Source: Phaeovulum sp. (GTDB lineage: Bacteria; Pseudomonadota; Alphaproteobacteria; Rhodobacterales; Rhodobacteraceae). Taken from it: a stretch of 64,000 nucleotides of DNA. The translations under genes were made by a program, and so were the position numbers. Under the pieces are notes generated by a model. The model did not search any database. It had not been told where the DNA came from and saw nothing but the letters and a program-made list of their open reading frames with translations. The stretch spans positions 27,990 to 91,989 of the forward strand of contig NZ_JAUXPI010000043.1 of NCBI RefSeq assembly GCF_030684035.1, written 5' to 3'. Below are positions 17,996 to 25,336 of the stretch, in pieces. Numbering within the stretch: the stretch's first letter is position 1; each line of letters begins with the position of its first letter.

Positions 17996-20425
17996 ATGAG
18001 CGAGACCCCTGCATCCCCCTCCCTGACGGCCCGTGCCGTCGCCGCGCGCGCTGCCCCCTATCTGGAGGGGCTGAACCCGGCGCAGCGGCAGGCTGTCGAG
18101 GCGCTGGATGGGCCGGTGCTGATGCTTGCAGGCGCGGGTACCGGCAAAACCCGCGCCCTGACCACGCGCATCGCGCATCTGCTCAGCCTTGGTCGGGCGC
18201 GGCCAAACGAGGTGCTGGCGGTCACTTTCACCAACAAGGCGGCGCGCGAAATGAAGGAACGGCTTGGCCGCCTGATGGGCGAAAGCGTCGAGGGGCTGCC
18301 CTGGCTTGGCACCTTTCATGCGATCTCGGTGAAGCTTCTGCGCCGGCATGCGGAACTGGTGGGGTTGAAGTCGAACTTCACCATATTGGATACCGACGAC
18401 CAGATCCGGCTGCTGAAGCAGGTGATTGCTGCCGAGAACATCGACGAAAAGCGTTGGCCTGCGCGCCTGCTGGCTGGGCTGATCGACGGTTGGAAGAACC
18501 GCGCGCTGACCCCGGAGAAGGTCAAGGGGGCCGAGGCCGCGAGTTTCAACAACTATGGCGGCGAGCTTTATGTGGCGTATCAGGCGCGGCTTCGGGCGCT
18601 GAATGCGGTCGATTTCGGCGATCTCCTGCTGCACATGGTCACGATCTTTCAGGCACACCCCGATGTTCTGGCGCAATATCAGCGCTGGTTCCGGTACATC
18701 CTCGTGGACGAATACCAGGATACCAACGTGGCGCAGTACCTGTGGCTGCGGCTCTTGGCGCAGGGTCACCGCAACATCTGCTGTGTTGGCGACGATGACC
18801 AGTCGATTTACGGCTGGCGCGGTGCCGAGGTCGGCAACATCCTGCGCTTCGAGACGGATTTCCCTGGTGCGCAGGTGATCCGGTTGGAGCAGAACTATCG
18901 CTCGACCGGGCATATTCTCGCCGCCGCTTCTGGGCTGATCGCGGCGAATGCGGGGCGGCTTGGCAAGACGCTCTGGACCGAGGCCGAAAGCGGCGCGAAG
19001 CTGCGGCTGATCGGCCATTGGGACGGCGAGGAAGAGGCGCGCTGGATCGGTGATGAGGTCGAGGCGGTGCAGCGCGGCGCGCGCGAACTGGCCGCCGTGG
19101 GCCTCAACAGCCAGGCCATACTGGTGCGCGCCAGCCACCAGATGCGGGCTTTCGAGGACCGTTTTCTGACCATCGGTCTGCCCTACCGGGTGATCGGTGG
19201 CCCGCGCTTTTACGAGCGCGCCGAGATTCGCGATGCGATGGCCTATTTCCGCCTTGCGGTCAGCCCCGATGATGATCTGGCCTTCGAGCGGGTGGTGAAC
19301 CTGCCCAAGCGCGGGCTTGGCGACAAGGCGGTGCAGAACATCCAGCGCGCGGCCCGGGCGGCGGGGGTTTCCTTGCTGGACGGCGCGCGGGAACTGCTGG
19401 CGCATGGCGGCATCACCGGCAAGGGGGCTGGGCAGTTGCGCGGCTTTGTCGAGGGCGTGGAGCGATGGCATAGCGAAGTTGTGGGACCACTCGTTAGGGT
19501 TGCGGATACTGGTGAAATAGTCGTGCACGACGACGAAGTGGGCGTTTCATTAGGATCATTCGTTCGCGGGGTGCCCACGAAGTCCCATATCGAACTGGCC
19601 GAGCAAATCCTGGAGGAATCCGGCTACACCGCGATGTGGCAGGCCGACAAGTCGCCTGACGCGCCGGGGCGGCTGGAAAACCTCAAGGAACTGGTCAAGG
19701 CGCTGGAGCAGTTTGAAAATCTGCAGGGCTTTCTCGAACATGTCTCGCTGATCATGGACAACGCCAGCGAGGATGCCGCCGAAAAGGTCAGTATCATGAC
19801 CCTGCATGCGGCCAAGGGGCTGGAATTTCCGGTGGTGTTTCTGCCGGGCTGGGAAGATGGCCTGTTTCCCAGCCAGCGCAGCATGGACGAAGGCGGCCTC
19901 AGGGCGCTGGAGGAGGAGCGGCGGCTTGCCTATGTCGGCATTACCCGCGCCGAGAGGCTCTGCACCATCTCTTTCGCCGGCAACCGCCGGGTTTACGGCC
20001 AGTGGCAATCGGCGCTGCCCTCGCGCTTCATTGACGATCTGCCCGCCGCCCATGTCGAGGTGCTGACCCCGCCGGGGCTTTATGGCGGCGGCTTTGGCGC
20101 GGCTGCGCGCCCGGCGGCCTCTACCATCGAAGAACGCGCGGCGCGCGCCGATGTCTATGCCTCGCCCGGCTGGAAACGGATGCAGGAACGCGCCGCTTCG
20201 CGCCCGCTCGCGCAACCGCGCGAGGCGCGCCATGTGGTGATCGATCTTGATGCGGTCAGCGATTTCGAGCCGGGTGCGCGGGTGTTCCACCAGAAGTTCG
20301 GCTACGGGCTGGTGCGCGCGATCGAGGGCGACAAGCTGACGGTGGTCTTTGACAAGGCGGGTGAAAAGAAGCTGCTGGCAAGCTATGTGGTCGCCGCCGA
20401 CAACGCGGATGATGTTCCGTTTTGA
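17996..20425 (+). CDS. pcrA: UvrD/PcrA-type DNA helicase II
   Basis: Superfamily 1A 3'-5' helicase for nucleotide excision and mismatch repair and for clearing stalled polymerases. 809 aa. Walker A is AGAGTGKT at 45-52. Motif Ia TFTNKAAREMKER, motif II VDEYQDTN, motif III GDDDQSIYGWRGA, motif IV QNYRST, motif V TLHAAKGLEFPVVF and motif VI LAYVGITRAE are all intact. The C-terminal Tudor-like domain starts near GARVFHQKFGYG. Residues about 492-530 form an unusual insert, encoded by DNA of clearly lower GC (about 48% over 19501-19560) with rare codons such as TTA, ATA and AGG. The ATG at 17996 is preferred; one at 17939 would add 19 unconserved residues. Confidence 0.95.
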   Translation: MSETPASPSLTARAVAARAAPYLEGLNPAQRQAVEALDGPVLMLAGAGTGKTRALTTRIAHLLSLGRARPNEVLAVTFTNKAAREMKERLGRLMGESVEGLPWLGTFHAISVKLLRRHAELVGLKSNFTILDTDDQIRLLKQVIAAENIDEKRWPARLLAGLIDGWKNRALTPEKVKGAEAASFNNYGGELYVAYQARLRALNAVDFGDLLLHMVTIFQAHPDVLAQYQRWFRYILVDEYQDTNVAQYLWLRLLAQGHRNICCVGDDDQSIYGWRGAEVGNILRFETDFPGAQVIRLEQNYRSTGHILAAASGLIAANAGRLGKTLWTEAESGAKLRLIGHWDGEEEARWIGDEVEAVQRGARELAAVGLNSQAILVRASHQMRAFEDRFLTIGLPYRVIGGPRFYERAEIRDAMAYFRLAVSPDDDLAFERVVNLPKRGLGDKAVQNIQRAARAAGVSLLDGARELLAHGGITGKGAGQLRGFVEGVERWHSEVVGPLVRVADTGEIVVHDDEVGVSLGSFVRGVPTKSHIELAEQILEESGYTAMWQADKSPDAPGRLENLKELVKALEQFENLQGFLEHVSLIMDNASEDAAEKVSIMTLHAAKGLEFPVVFLPGWEDGLFPSQRSMDEGGLRALEEERRLAYVGITRAERLCTISFAGNRRVYGQWQSALPSRFIDDLPAAHVEVLTPPGLYGGGFGAAARPAASTIEERAARADVYASPGWKRMQERAASRPLAQPREARHVVIDLDAVSDFEPGARVFHQKFGYGLVRAIEGDKLTVVFDKAGEKKLLASYVVAADNADDVPF

Positions 20426-20479
20426 TGTCTTGGGCCAACTATCCCGGGGGTCCGGGGGCTGGCCCAAGGCGCTGAAGTC

Positions 20480-21271
20480 TCAGGTGCTGCCAAGCGCCGA
20501 AAAAAGCCCGGTCAGCCGCCGCGCTTCGGCCCCGATCCCCCAAGGGGCATTGACGATGAACATGCCCGACCCGACCATGCCATGTGCCGCGCGGGCGGGT
20601 GCAAAGCGAACCTCGTGGCGGAGCGCTTCGGGGTGGTTGGCCGAGAGGGCCGCGAGCATCGGCTGATGCGGCCCGCTTGCCAGGATCGGATACCAGAGCG
20701 CGATCACCCCGACATTCCATTTGCGCGCGACACTGGCAAGGAACGGCGGCAGGGCTTCGTATTCGGCCTTCACCTCATAGCTCGGGTCGATCAGCAAGAT
20801 GCCGCGGCGCGGGGTCGGCGGGGTGATGGAAAGTGCCATCTGCAACCCGTCGATCTGCTGAAAGATGCCGCCATGCGGGGCCATTGCGGTGCGAAGTGCT
20901 GCGAATTCGCGCGGGTGCAACTCGGCCAGCCGGATCGAATCCACCGGTCGCAAGAGCGTGGCGGCGAGCAGCGGCGAGCCGGGGTAGGCCGCGGGCCCAT
21001 GGGCGGCGCGGGTCGCGGCGAGCGCGCGCGCATAGGGGTGCGCCGGGGCAAACCAGCCAAGCCGCTCGACGCGCGCGATGCCCTCGGCGGCCTCTCCGGT
21101 TTTCAATGCCTCGGGCGCGTCAAGCGCATAAAGCCCGCGCCCTGCGTGGGTTTCGATGTAGCTCAGCGGTTTGTCCTTGGCCGTCAGGTAGTCAAGCATG
21201 ACCGCAAGCAGGGTGTGCTTGTGCACGTCAGCCAGATTTCCCGCGTGGTAGAGGTGTTGATAGCTCAGCAT
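20480..21271 (-). CDS. rlmJ: 23S rRNA (adenine2030-N6)-methyltransferase
   Basis: SAM-dependent methyltransferase that modifies A2030 in helix 72 of 23S rRNA. 263 aa from the ATG at 21271. It opens with the family-specific MLSYQHLYHAGNLADVHKH, contains a THAGRGLY segment for SAM, and carries the catalytic motif IV as DPSYE. It follows the hairpin array on the same strand; a U-rich stretch after the last hairpin suggests partial or full termination before it. Confidence 0.93.
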   Translation of the reverse strand: MLSYQHLYHAGNLADVHKHTLLAVMLDYLTAKDKPLSYIETHAGRGLYALDAPEALKTGEAAEGIARVERLGWFAPAHPYARALAATRAAHGPAAYPGSPLLAATLLRPVDSIRLAELHPREFAALRTAMAPHGGIFQQIDGLQMALSITPPTPRRGILLIDPSYEVKAEYEALPPFLASVARKWNVGVIALWYPILASGPHQPMLAALSANHPEALRHEVRFAPARAAHGMVGSGMFIVNAPWGIGAEARRLTGLFSALGST

Positions 21272-21340
21272 CGGCGCGCTTTCGGGGTTCAGCCCCCAAT
21301 GCCCTGCCCCACCACGCCGCGCAAGCCCCGCAAATGTAAA

Positions 21341-21417
21341 CGGCGGCACCCCAGGGAGGAGGAGGGCGTGCCGCCGCCATATCCTTGACCCCAGGGAGGA
21401 GGAGGGGGCCGACGGAT
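21341..21417 (-). ncRNA. CcsR-like anti-Shine-Dalgarno hairpin pair 4 (distal)
   Basis: Two stem-loops. The distal one (21341-21376) has a perfect 9-bp stem CGGCGGCAC/GTGCCGCCG, plus two inner pairs after a C-C mismatch. The other (21381-21417) has a 4-bp inner stem CCCC/GGGG and an outer ATCC/GGAT. Both loops read CUCCUCCUCCCU in the minus-strand RNA. After the last hairpin comes TTTACATTT, which could serve as the terminator tail for the whole array. Confidence 0.7.
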
Positions 21418-21425
21418 GGGTGCGA

Positions 21426-21490
21426 TGCCGTCCCGAGGGAGGAGGAGGGAGGCACCGCAGCAACGATCAGCCCCGGGAGGAGGTGGGGCT
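21426..21490 (-). ncRNA. CcsR-like anti-Shine-Dalgarno hairpin pair 3
   Basis: Stem-loop 21469-21490 (6-bp AGCCCC/GGGGCT, loop ACCUCCUCCC in RNA) and stem-loop 21426-21454 (TCCC/GGGA and TGCC/GGCA split by one bulged base, loop UCCUCCUCCCUC). The stems are unlike those of the other pairs, yet complementary. Confidence 0.7.
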
Positions 21491-21533
21491 TTTCGCATCA
21501 ACTTCAGGCTTCGCGGCCCGATGGTTTTGAAGT

Positions 21534-21605
21534 GCGGCGACCCCGGGGAGGAGGATGGGGCCGCCGCCTTCTGCACGAGATCCCCAGGGAGGAGGAGGGG
21601 GATCT
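21534..21605 (-). ncRNA. CcsR-like anti-Shine-Dalgarno hairpin pair 2
   Basis: Stem-loop 21578-21605 has a perfect 8-bp stem AGATCCCC/GGGGATCT and loop CUCCUCCUCCCU. Stem-loop 21534-21567 has CCCC/GGGG and GCGGCG/CGCCGC separated by one A-C mismatch, with loop AUCCUCCUCCCC. The two are 10 nt apart, as in pair 1. Confidence 0.7.
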
Positions 21606-21642
21606 TCGCGTCTCGCTCGGGCCTCGCGGCCCCTGTTCTTTT

Positions 21643-21711
21643 GGCGGCACCCCCAGGGAGGAGGAGGGGGGTGCCGCCGTTTTCCCGTGGCCCTAGGGAG
21701 GAGGAAGGGCC
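21643..21711 (-). ncRNA. CcsR-like anti-Shine-Dalgarno hairpin pair 1 (proximal)
   Basis: First pair after the DUF1127 gene. Stem-loop 21689-21711 has a 6-bp stem GGCCCT/AGGGCC and loop UCCUCCUCCCU. Stem-loop 21643-21678 has a perfect 12-bp stem GGCGGCACCCCC/GGGGGTGCCGCC and loop CUCCUCCUCCCU. The loop pairs with Shine-Dalgarno sequences and matches the conserved CCUCCUCCC motif of R. sphaeroides CcsR RNAs, which are likewise processed from a transcript shared with a DUF1127 gene. Confidence 0.75.
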
Positions 21712-21722
21712 GGGAAGGAAAC

Positions 21723-21947
21723 CTATTTGCCGCCCTTGCCGTAGGCCGCCTCGATTGCCACGCGGGTGATCATCGAGCGGGGAATGCCAAGGTCGGTGAG
21801 TTCGCGGCTAGAAAGCGCGCCGAGTTCGCGCAGCGTCTGACGAAAGACCTTGCGGCGCTGGCGCGCCTCGCCGAGCCTGGCGAAGAGTGCGGCAGCGCGG
21901 TCGGCAAGGCCGAGATCGACGTTGATGTTGCCAAGTGCAAAGGCCAT
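21723..21947 (-). CDS. ccaF1: DUF1127 small protein, CcaF1-like
   Basis: 74 aa with a typical DUF1127 helical domain in the C-terminal half; the key segment is LRELGALSSRELTDLGIPRS. In R. sphaeroides the DUF1127 protein CcaF1 (RSP_6037), encoded immediately upstream of the CcsR RNAs, has been reported as an RNA-binding protein acting in sRNA maturation and turnover. The same arrangement is seen here: the stop lies 11 nt before the first hairpin. The ATG at 21947 has GGAG upstream. The symbol is by position and family, so treat it as tentative. Confidence 0.85.
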   Translation of the reverse strand: MAFALGNINVDLGLADRAAALFARLGEARQRRKVFRQTLRELGALSSRELTDLGIPRSMITRVAIEAAYGKGGK

Positions 21948-22000
21948 GTTCTGGCTCCGTCTGCTGTTCCGGGGTGCGAGTGGTATTCGCTGTTGGGGCT

Positions 22001-22029
22001 AACATGGGCAAAATGCTGCACTTGCACAA
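22001..22029 (-). promoter_or_regulatory. candidate heat-shock-sigma (RpoH-type) promoter of the DUF1127-CcsR unit
   Basis: Minus strand TTGTGC, 15-nt spacer, CCCATGTT. The short spacer and CCCAT -10 resemble RpoH promoters. In R. sphaeroides the homologous locus is RpoHI/RpoHII dependent. It lies about 54 nt before the start codon. Confidence 0.4.
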
Positions 22030-22083
22030 TAGGGCGCGAGATCAATGCTGCCATGCGGAAATTGCATAACGGTTACTGACCTA

Positions 22084-22115
22084 ATTTGGGCTTACCCCGC
22101 GGCATTTGCCCAAAT
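22084..22115. promoter_or_regulatory. inverted repeat between the DUF1127 gene and mrp
   Basis: ATTTGGGC and GCCCAAAT are perfect 8-nt arms 16 nt apart, about 80 nt upstream of mrp. It could be an operator or a transcript hairpin. No known regulator site is recognised. Confidence 0.35.
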
Positions 22116-22196
22116 CTTACGCGGGTTTGTGATGAACTCTTGCACTTCGGCACATTCGCGCCAGTGTAGGCAGTGTCAATCGCGGCGGAGCGTCAC

Positions 22197-23255
22197 ATGA
22201 CTGTCAAAAAGGAAGACGTGCTGGCGGCGCTGGCAGGGGTTGCGGCACCCGGTGGCGGCACGCTGACCTCGCGCGACATGGTGCGCGCGATGGGGGTAGA
22301 GGGTGGTGTGGTGCGCTTCGTGCTCGAAGCCGAATCGGCGGCCGAGGCGAAGTTGCTTGAGGCGCAGCGCCCCGAAATAGAGGCACGTCTGCGGGAATTG
22401 CCGGGGGTCACCAGCGTTTCGATTGCCACCACCGCGCAGGCAGCAAGCCCGCCGAGCCTGAAAATCGGCGGCCATCCCGCGCCGCAGGCCGGTCCGCAAG
22501 CGATCCCCGGCGTGGCGCGGGTGCTCGCGATAGGCTCCGGCAAGGGCGGGGTCGGCAAATCCACCGTCGCCTCGAACCTGGCGGTAGCGTTGGCGCGGGC
22601 CGGGCGGCAGGTGGGTCTGCTCGACGCCGATATCTATGGGCCAAGCCAGCCGCGCATGATGGGGGTCAGCCGCCGCCCCGCCAGCCCCGATGGCAAGACC
22701 ATCATTCCGCTTGTCGCGCATGGCGTCACGATGATGTCGATAGGGCTGATGCTGCGCGACGGCGAGGCGGTGATCTGGCGCGGGCCGATGCTGATGGGGG
22801 CGATGCAGCAGATGCTGGGGCAGGTGGCCTGGGGCACGCTCGATGTGCTGATCGTCGATCTGCCGCCGGGCACGGGCGACGTGCAGATGTCGCTGGCGCA
22901 AAAGGTGCCGGTTTCCGGCGCGCTGGTGGTTTCCACCCCGCAAGACGTGGCGCTGATCGATGCGCGCCGCGCGCTCGACATGTTCGCCAAGCTCAAGGTG
23001 CCGGTGGTCGGGTTGATCGAAAACATGTCCACCTATGTCTGCCCCAATTGCGGGCATGAGGCGCATCTTTTTGGCCACGGCGGCGTCGCGGCAGAGGCGG
23101 AAGCGCTCGGCCTGCCATTCCTTGGCGAATTGCCGCTTGATCTGGCGGTGCGGCTGGCGGGCGATGCGGGCACACCGATCGCGGCGGGCGAGGGCCCGGT
23201 CGCTGATGCCTATGCGCGGCTTGCCGCCGCTCTGGTCGCGTCTGGCGCAGCCTGA
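22197..23255 (+). CDS. mrp: Mrp/ApbC-type iron-sulfur cluster carrier ATPase
   Basis: 352-aa cytoplasmic P-loop NTPase that binds and transfers Fe-S clusters to apoproteins. It begins with a MIP18/DUF59 domain (about 1-80), followed by a linker and the ParA/MinD-like ATPase. The deviant Walker A is GSGKGGVGKS at 113-122. The cluster-bridging CPNC lies at 282-285. The ATG at 22197 follows GGAG; an ATG-like start 24 nt earlier adds unconserved residues. It stands alone between the DUF1127 gene (divergent) and the dcw cluster. Confidence 0.95.
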   Translation: MTVKKEDVLAALAGVAAPGGGTLTSRDMVRAMGVEGGVVRFVLEAESAAEAKLLEAQRPEIEARLRELPGVTSVSIATTAQAASPPSLKIGGHPAPQAGPQAIPGVARVLAIGSGKGGVGKSTVASNLAVALARAGRQVGLLDADIYGPSQPRMMGVSRRPASPDGKTIIPLVAHGVTMMSIGLMLRDGEAVIWRGPMLMGAMQQMLGQVAWGTLDVLIVDLPPGTGDVQMSLAQKVPVSGALVVSTPQDVALIDARRALDMFAKLKVPVVGLIENMSTYVCPNCGHEAHLFGHGGVAAEAEALGLPFLGELPLDLAVRLAGDAGTPIAAGEGPVADAYARLAAALVASGAA

Positions 23256-23560
23256 GCGGGTTTGGCGGCGCGGTCCGGGAAAAACCGGGATCGGTTGCGC
23301 AGGCTACCCAGAAAACGAATCACCAGACGGCGATTCTTCGGCTGTCCGCTAAAATGTTCTCTTTATGTTTCTGAAACGCCGCGCCCATTAGCGCCGCAAG
23401 CTGAAAAAAGTGGCCTCGGCATGGGAATGGACCGGCGGGCCACGGTTTACCATATCTAGTGGCACGTTTTAGGCTGACCGCTACCCTTGCTGAAAAATCC
23501 GCTTTCGGCGGCACAATCTCTTGTTTTCGCAGGGGCCCGTGCACCAGATTTGCCGCATTG
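23256..23560. other. non-coding stretch upstream of the dcw leader
   Basis: About 300 nt with no recognisable gene. AT content is higher than in the neighbours, especially 23310-23380 and 23460-23530. Short frames here lack ribosome sites and family resemblance. I see no clear mrp terminator. Confidence 0.5.
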
Positions 23561-23605
23561 CCCCATAAAATCCTGTTGCTTCCCATAAATTCCCACGTTA
23601 TCCCT
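23561..23605 (-). promoter_or_regulatory. MraZ-box-like operator, 10-bp-periodic repeats
   Basis: Read on the minus strand, TGGGG, CAGGA, TGGGA, TGGGA and AGGGA begin at exact 10-bp steps (plus-strand positions 23561, 23571, 23581, 23591, 23601). MraZ is known to bind direct TGGGN repeats spaced by 5 nt ahead of its own operon, so this should be the autoregulatory operator of the dcw cluster. Confidence 0.65.
23576..23603 (+). promoter_or_regulatory. candidate dcw/UpsM promoter within the MraZ boxes
   Basis: TTGCTT, 16-nt spacer, TTATCC. It overlaps the MraZ-box repeats, so bound MraZ would block it. It predicts a start near 23610, about 240 nt upstream of mraZ. Confidence 0.4.
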
Positions 23606-23609
23606 TGTT

Positions 23610-23818
23610 CATCGAGAAGGCGGGCTCAAAGGGACGCAGATCCCAAAGGCGAAAAGACTAGCAGGTTTCATACAGGCACCCGACTTTCACGAACCAAGAG
23701 ATCCGGCGCGCGAGCGAGCAGACATCCCCCCAGGTGGCGCGCGCAGTCGGACATACCCAGCGATGGGACGAGGGCGGCGGATCGGGCAGTGGCAGCGGCC
23801 CGACCGCCGTTTCTCTTT
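23610..23818 (+). ncRNA. UpsM-like sRNA from the mraZ 5' leader
   Basis: A long untranslated leader lies between the candidate promoter and mraZ and ends in a strong intrinsic terminator, so most transcripts should stop as an RNA of about 210 nt. R. sphaeroides UpsM is an abundant sRNA of about this size from the same place, ahead of mraZ. Identity is inferred from position, size and terminator; the 5' end is approximate and primary sequence was not compared. Confidence 0.55.
23775..23818 (+). terminator. intrinsic terminator in the mraZ leader
   Basis: CGGCGG and TCGGGC on the left pair with GCCCGA and CCGCCG on the right (12 bp, one bulged A, 10-nt loop), followed by TTTCTCTTT. It lies 19 nt before the mraZ ribosome site, so division-gene expression needs read-through. 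Confidence 0.75.
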
Positions 23819-23851
23819 GAAGCGGGGCCGAAAACGAAGGAGCGCGGGCCC

Positions 23852-24355
23852 TTGGCACGCAGGTTCAGAGGCTCGGAGACGTTCAAGGTCGATGCGAAGG
23901 GTCGCGTTTCGATCCCCGCAGCCTTTCGTCGCGTGATCGAAGCCTGCGACCCCGACTGGGTTCCCGGCAACCGCCCCAACATCGTGCTGGTCTATGGCCC
24001 CGAGCGCCAGACCTGGCTTGAGGTCTTTACGATCAAGGCGATCGAGGAGATTGACGAAGAAATCGAGCGGATGCAGCGCAACTCGTCCGACCGTCTGCAA
24101 CTTGAAGAATGGATGCACGGCCAGGCGCAGGAATTGCAGATCGATGACGATGGCCGCCTGGTGTTGCCGCAAAAGCTGCGTGACAAGATCGGGCTTGAAG
24201 GCGAAGCCTTCTTCATCTCGGCGGGCGATTATTTCAAGATCTGGAAGCCCGAGACCTATCAGGCACATTACGCAGCACGCCAGCGCCGCCTTTCCGAGCA
24301 ATACCCCGAAGATTTCGACCCGCGCAGCCTTCTGCCCGGCCGACCGAGGGGGTAG
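23852..24355 (+). CDS. mraZ: MraZ transcriptional regulator / division protein
   Basis: First gene of the dcw cluster, 167 aa. Two SpoVT/AbrB-like domains are visible, the first with SETFKVDAKGRVSIPAAFR near the start, the second with IDDDGRLVLPQKLRDKIGL. MraZ represses its own cluster by binding repeats in its leader, and such repeats are present upstream. The start is a TTG at 23852 (LARRFRGSE), preceded by AAGGAG at 9 nt; no ATG or GTG fits the family N-terminus. rsmH follows 3 nt after the stop. Confidence 0.93.
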   Translation: MARRFRGSETFKVDAKGRVSIPAAFRRVIEACDPDWVPGNRPNIVLVYGPERQTWLEVFTIKAIEEIDEEIERMQRNSSDRLQLEEWMHGQAQELQIDDDGRLVLPQKLRDKIGLEGEAFFISAGDYFKIWKPETYQAHYAARQRRLSEQYPEDFDPRSLLPGRPRG

Positions 24356-24358
24356 GCG

Positions 24359-25336
24359 ATGGCCGCCCCCGCAGATGCCCCGCACATTCCGGTTCTGATC
24401 CGCCCGTTGATTGCCGCGGTGGCCCCGGTTTCGGGCGTTTGGCTTGATGGCACCTTCGGTGCAGGCGGCTATGCGCGCGCGCTGCTCGATGCCGGGGCCG
24501 ATACCGTGATCGGCATCGACCGCGACCACAGCGTATTCGCGCTGGCGGCACCCTGGGCTGCGGCCTACGGGGATCGGCTGCGGCTGGTCGAAGGCACATT
24601 TTCCAACCTCGACAGCCTCGCGGCCACAAAGCTTGACGGCGTGGTGCTCGACCTCGGCGTTTCCTCGATGCAGATCGACCAGCCCGAGCGCGGGTTTTCA
24701 TTTCTGCGCGATGGCCCGCTTGACATGCGCATGGGTGCCGAGGGGCCGACGGCGGCGGAACTACTGAACCAGGCTTCAGAAGCGAGGATCGCCGACATCC
24801 TCTTTCACTATGGCGAAGAGCGCGCGGCGCGGCGCATTGCGCGCGCCATCATCGCGGCGCGGCCGCTGGCCCGAACCACCGATCTGGTCGCGGTCATTGA
24901 ACGTTCTCTGCCGCGCGCCAAGCCGGGGCAAAGCCACCCCGCAACGCGCAGCTTCCAGGCGATCCGCATCTGGGTGAACGACGAGTTCCGGCAGTTGATC
25001 GAGGGGCTGGAGGCTGCCGAGCGCGCGCTGAAACCGGGCGGCTGGCTGGCGGTGGTCAGCTTCCATTCGCTTGAAGACCGGGTGGTGAAGCGGTTCTTGC
25101 AGGCGCGCGCCGGGGCCGAAGGGCAGGGCAGCCGCCACGCCCCGGCCCGCGCCCCGGTGGTGCCCGCATTCACCGATGTCTCCAAGGCAATCGGCCCGGA
25201 CGCGGCCGAGCTTGCCGCGAACCCCCGCGCGAGATCCGCCAAGTTGCGGCTTGCACGCCGCAGCGCCGCCGCGGCCGCCCGCGCAGACCGTGCGAGCCTT
25301 GGGCTGCCGGCACCTTCGCTGCAAGGAGAGCCCTGA
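24359..25336 (+). CDS. rsmH: 16S rRNA (cytosine1402-N4)-methyltransferase
   Basis: MraW/RsmH of 325 aa; methylates C1402 in the ribosomal P site using SAM. The start [10 protein letters not shown], the SAM-binding segment [25 protein letters not shown] and the C-terminal [13 protein letters not shown] are all typical. The start is the ATG at 24359. The stop overlaps the ftsL start by one base (TGATG), indicating coupled translation. Confidence 0.97.
   Translation: MAAPADAPHIPVLIRPLIAAVAPVSGVWLDGTFGAGGYARALLDAGADTVIGIDRDHSVFALAAPWAAAYGDRLRLVEGTFSNLDSLAATKLDGVVLDLGVSSMQIDQPERGFSFLRDGPLDMRMGAEGPTAAELLNQASEARIADILFHYGEERAARRIARAIIAARPLARTTDLVAVIERSLPRAKPGQSHPATRSFQAIRIWVNDEFRQLIEGLEAAERALKPGGWLAVVSFHSLEDRVVKRFLQARAGAEGQGSRHAPARAPVVPAFTDVSKAIGPDAAELAANPRARSAKLRLARRSAAAAARADRASLGLPAPSLQGEP

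Noticed and set aside
17705..19528. Long open frame antisense to the helicase gene (about 600 codons); similar ones lie over ctaD, ftsI, ftsZ, recN, hisC-tyrC and the OmpA-domain gene
   Set aside because: High GC removes stop codons from non-coding frames. The translations are rich in Arg, His and Pro, lack family resemblance and lie fully opposite well-identified genes.
19469..19588. Intein or group I/II intron in the helicase gene
   Set aside because: The segment is only about 120 bp with no splicing motifs or intron structure; it stays in frame.
21341..21711. Regular repeats that could be taken for a CRISPR array or a string of ribosome binding sites
   Set aside because: Repeat cores are only about 12 nt, spacing is irregular, flanks are inverted repeats and no cas genes are present. 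On the plus strand the GGAGG cores are not followed by start codons of plausible genes.
23320..23586. 88-codon minus-strand frame between mrp and mraZ
   Set aside because: It overlaps the MraZ-box operator, lacks a clear ribosome site and has no recognisable domain.
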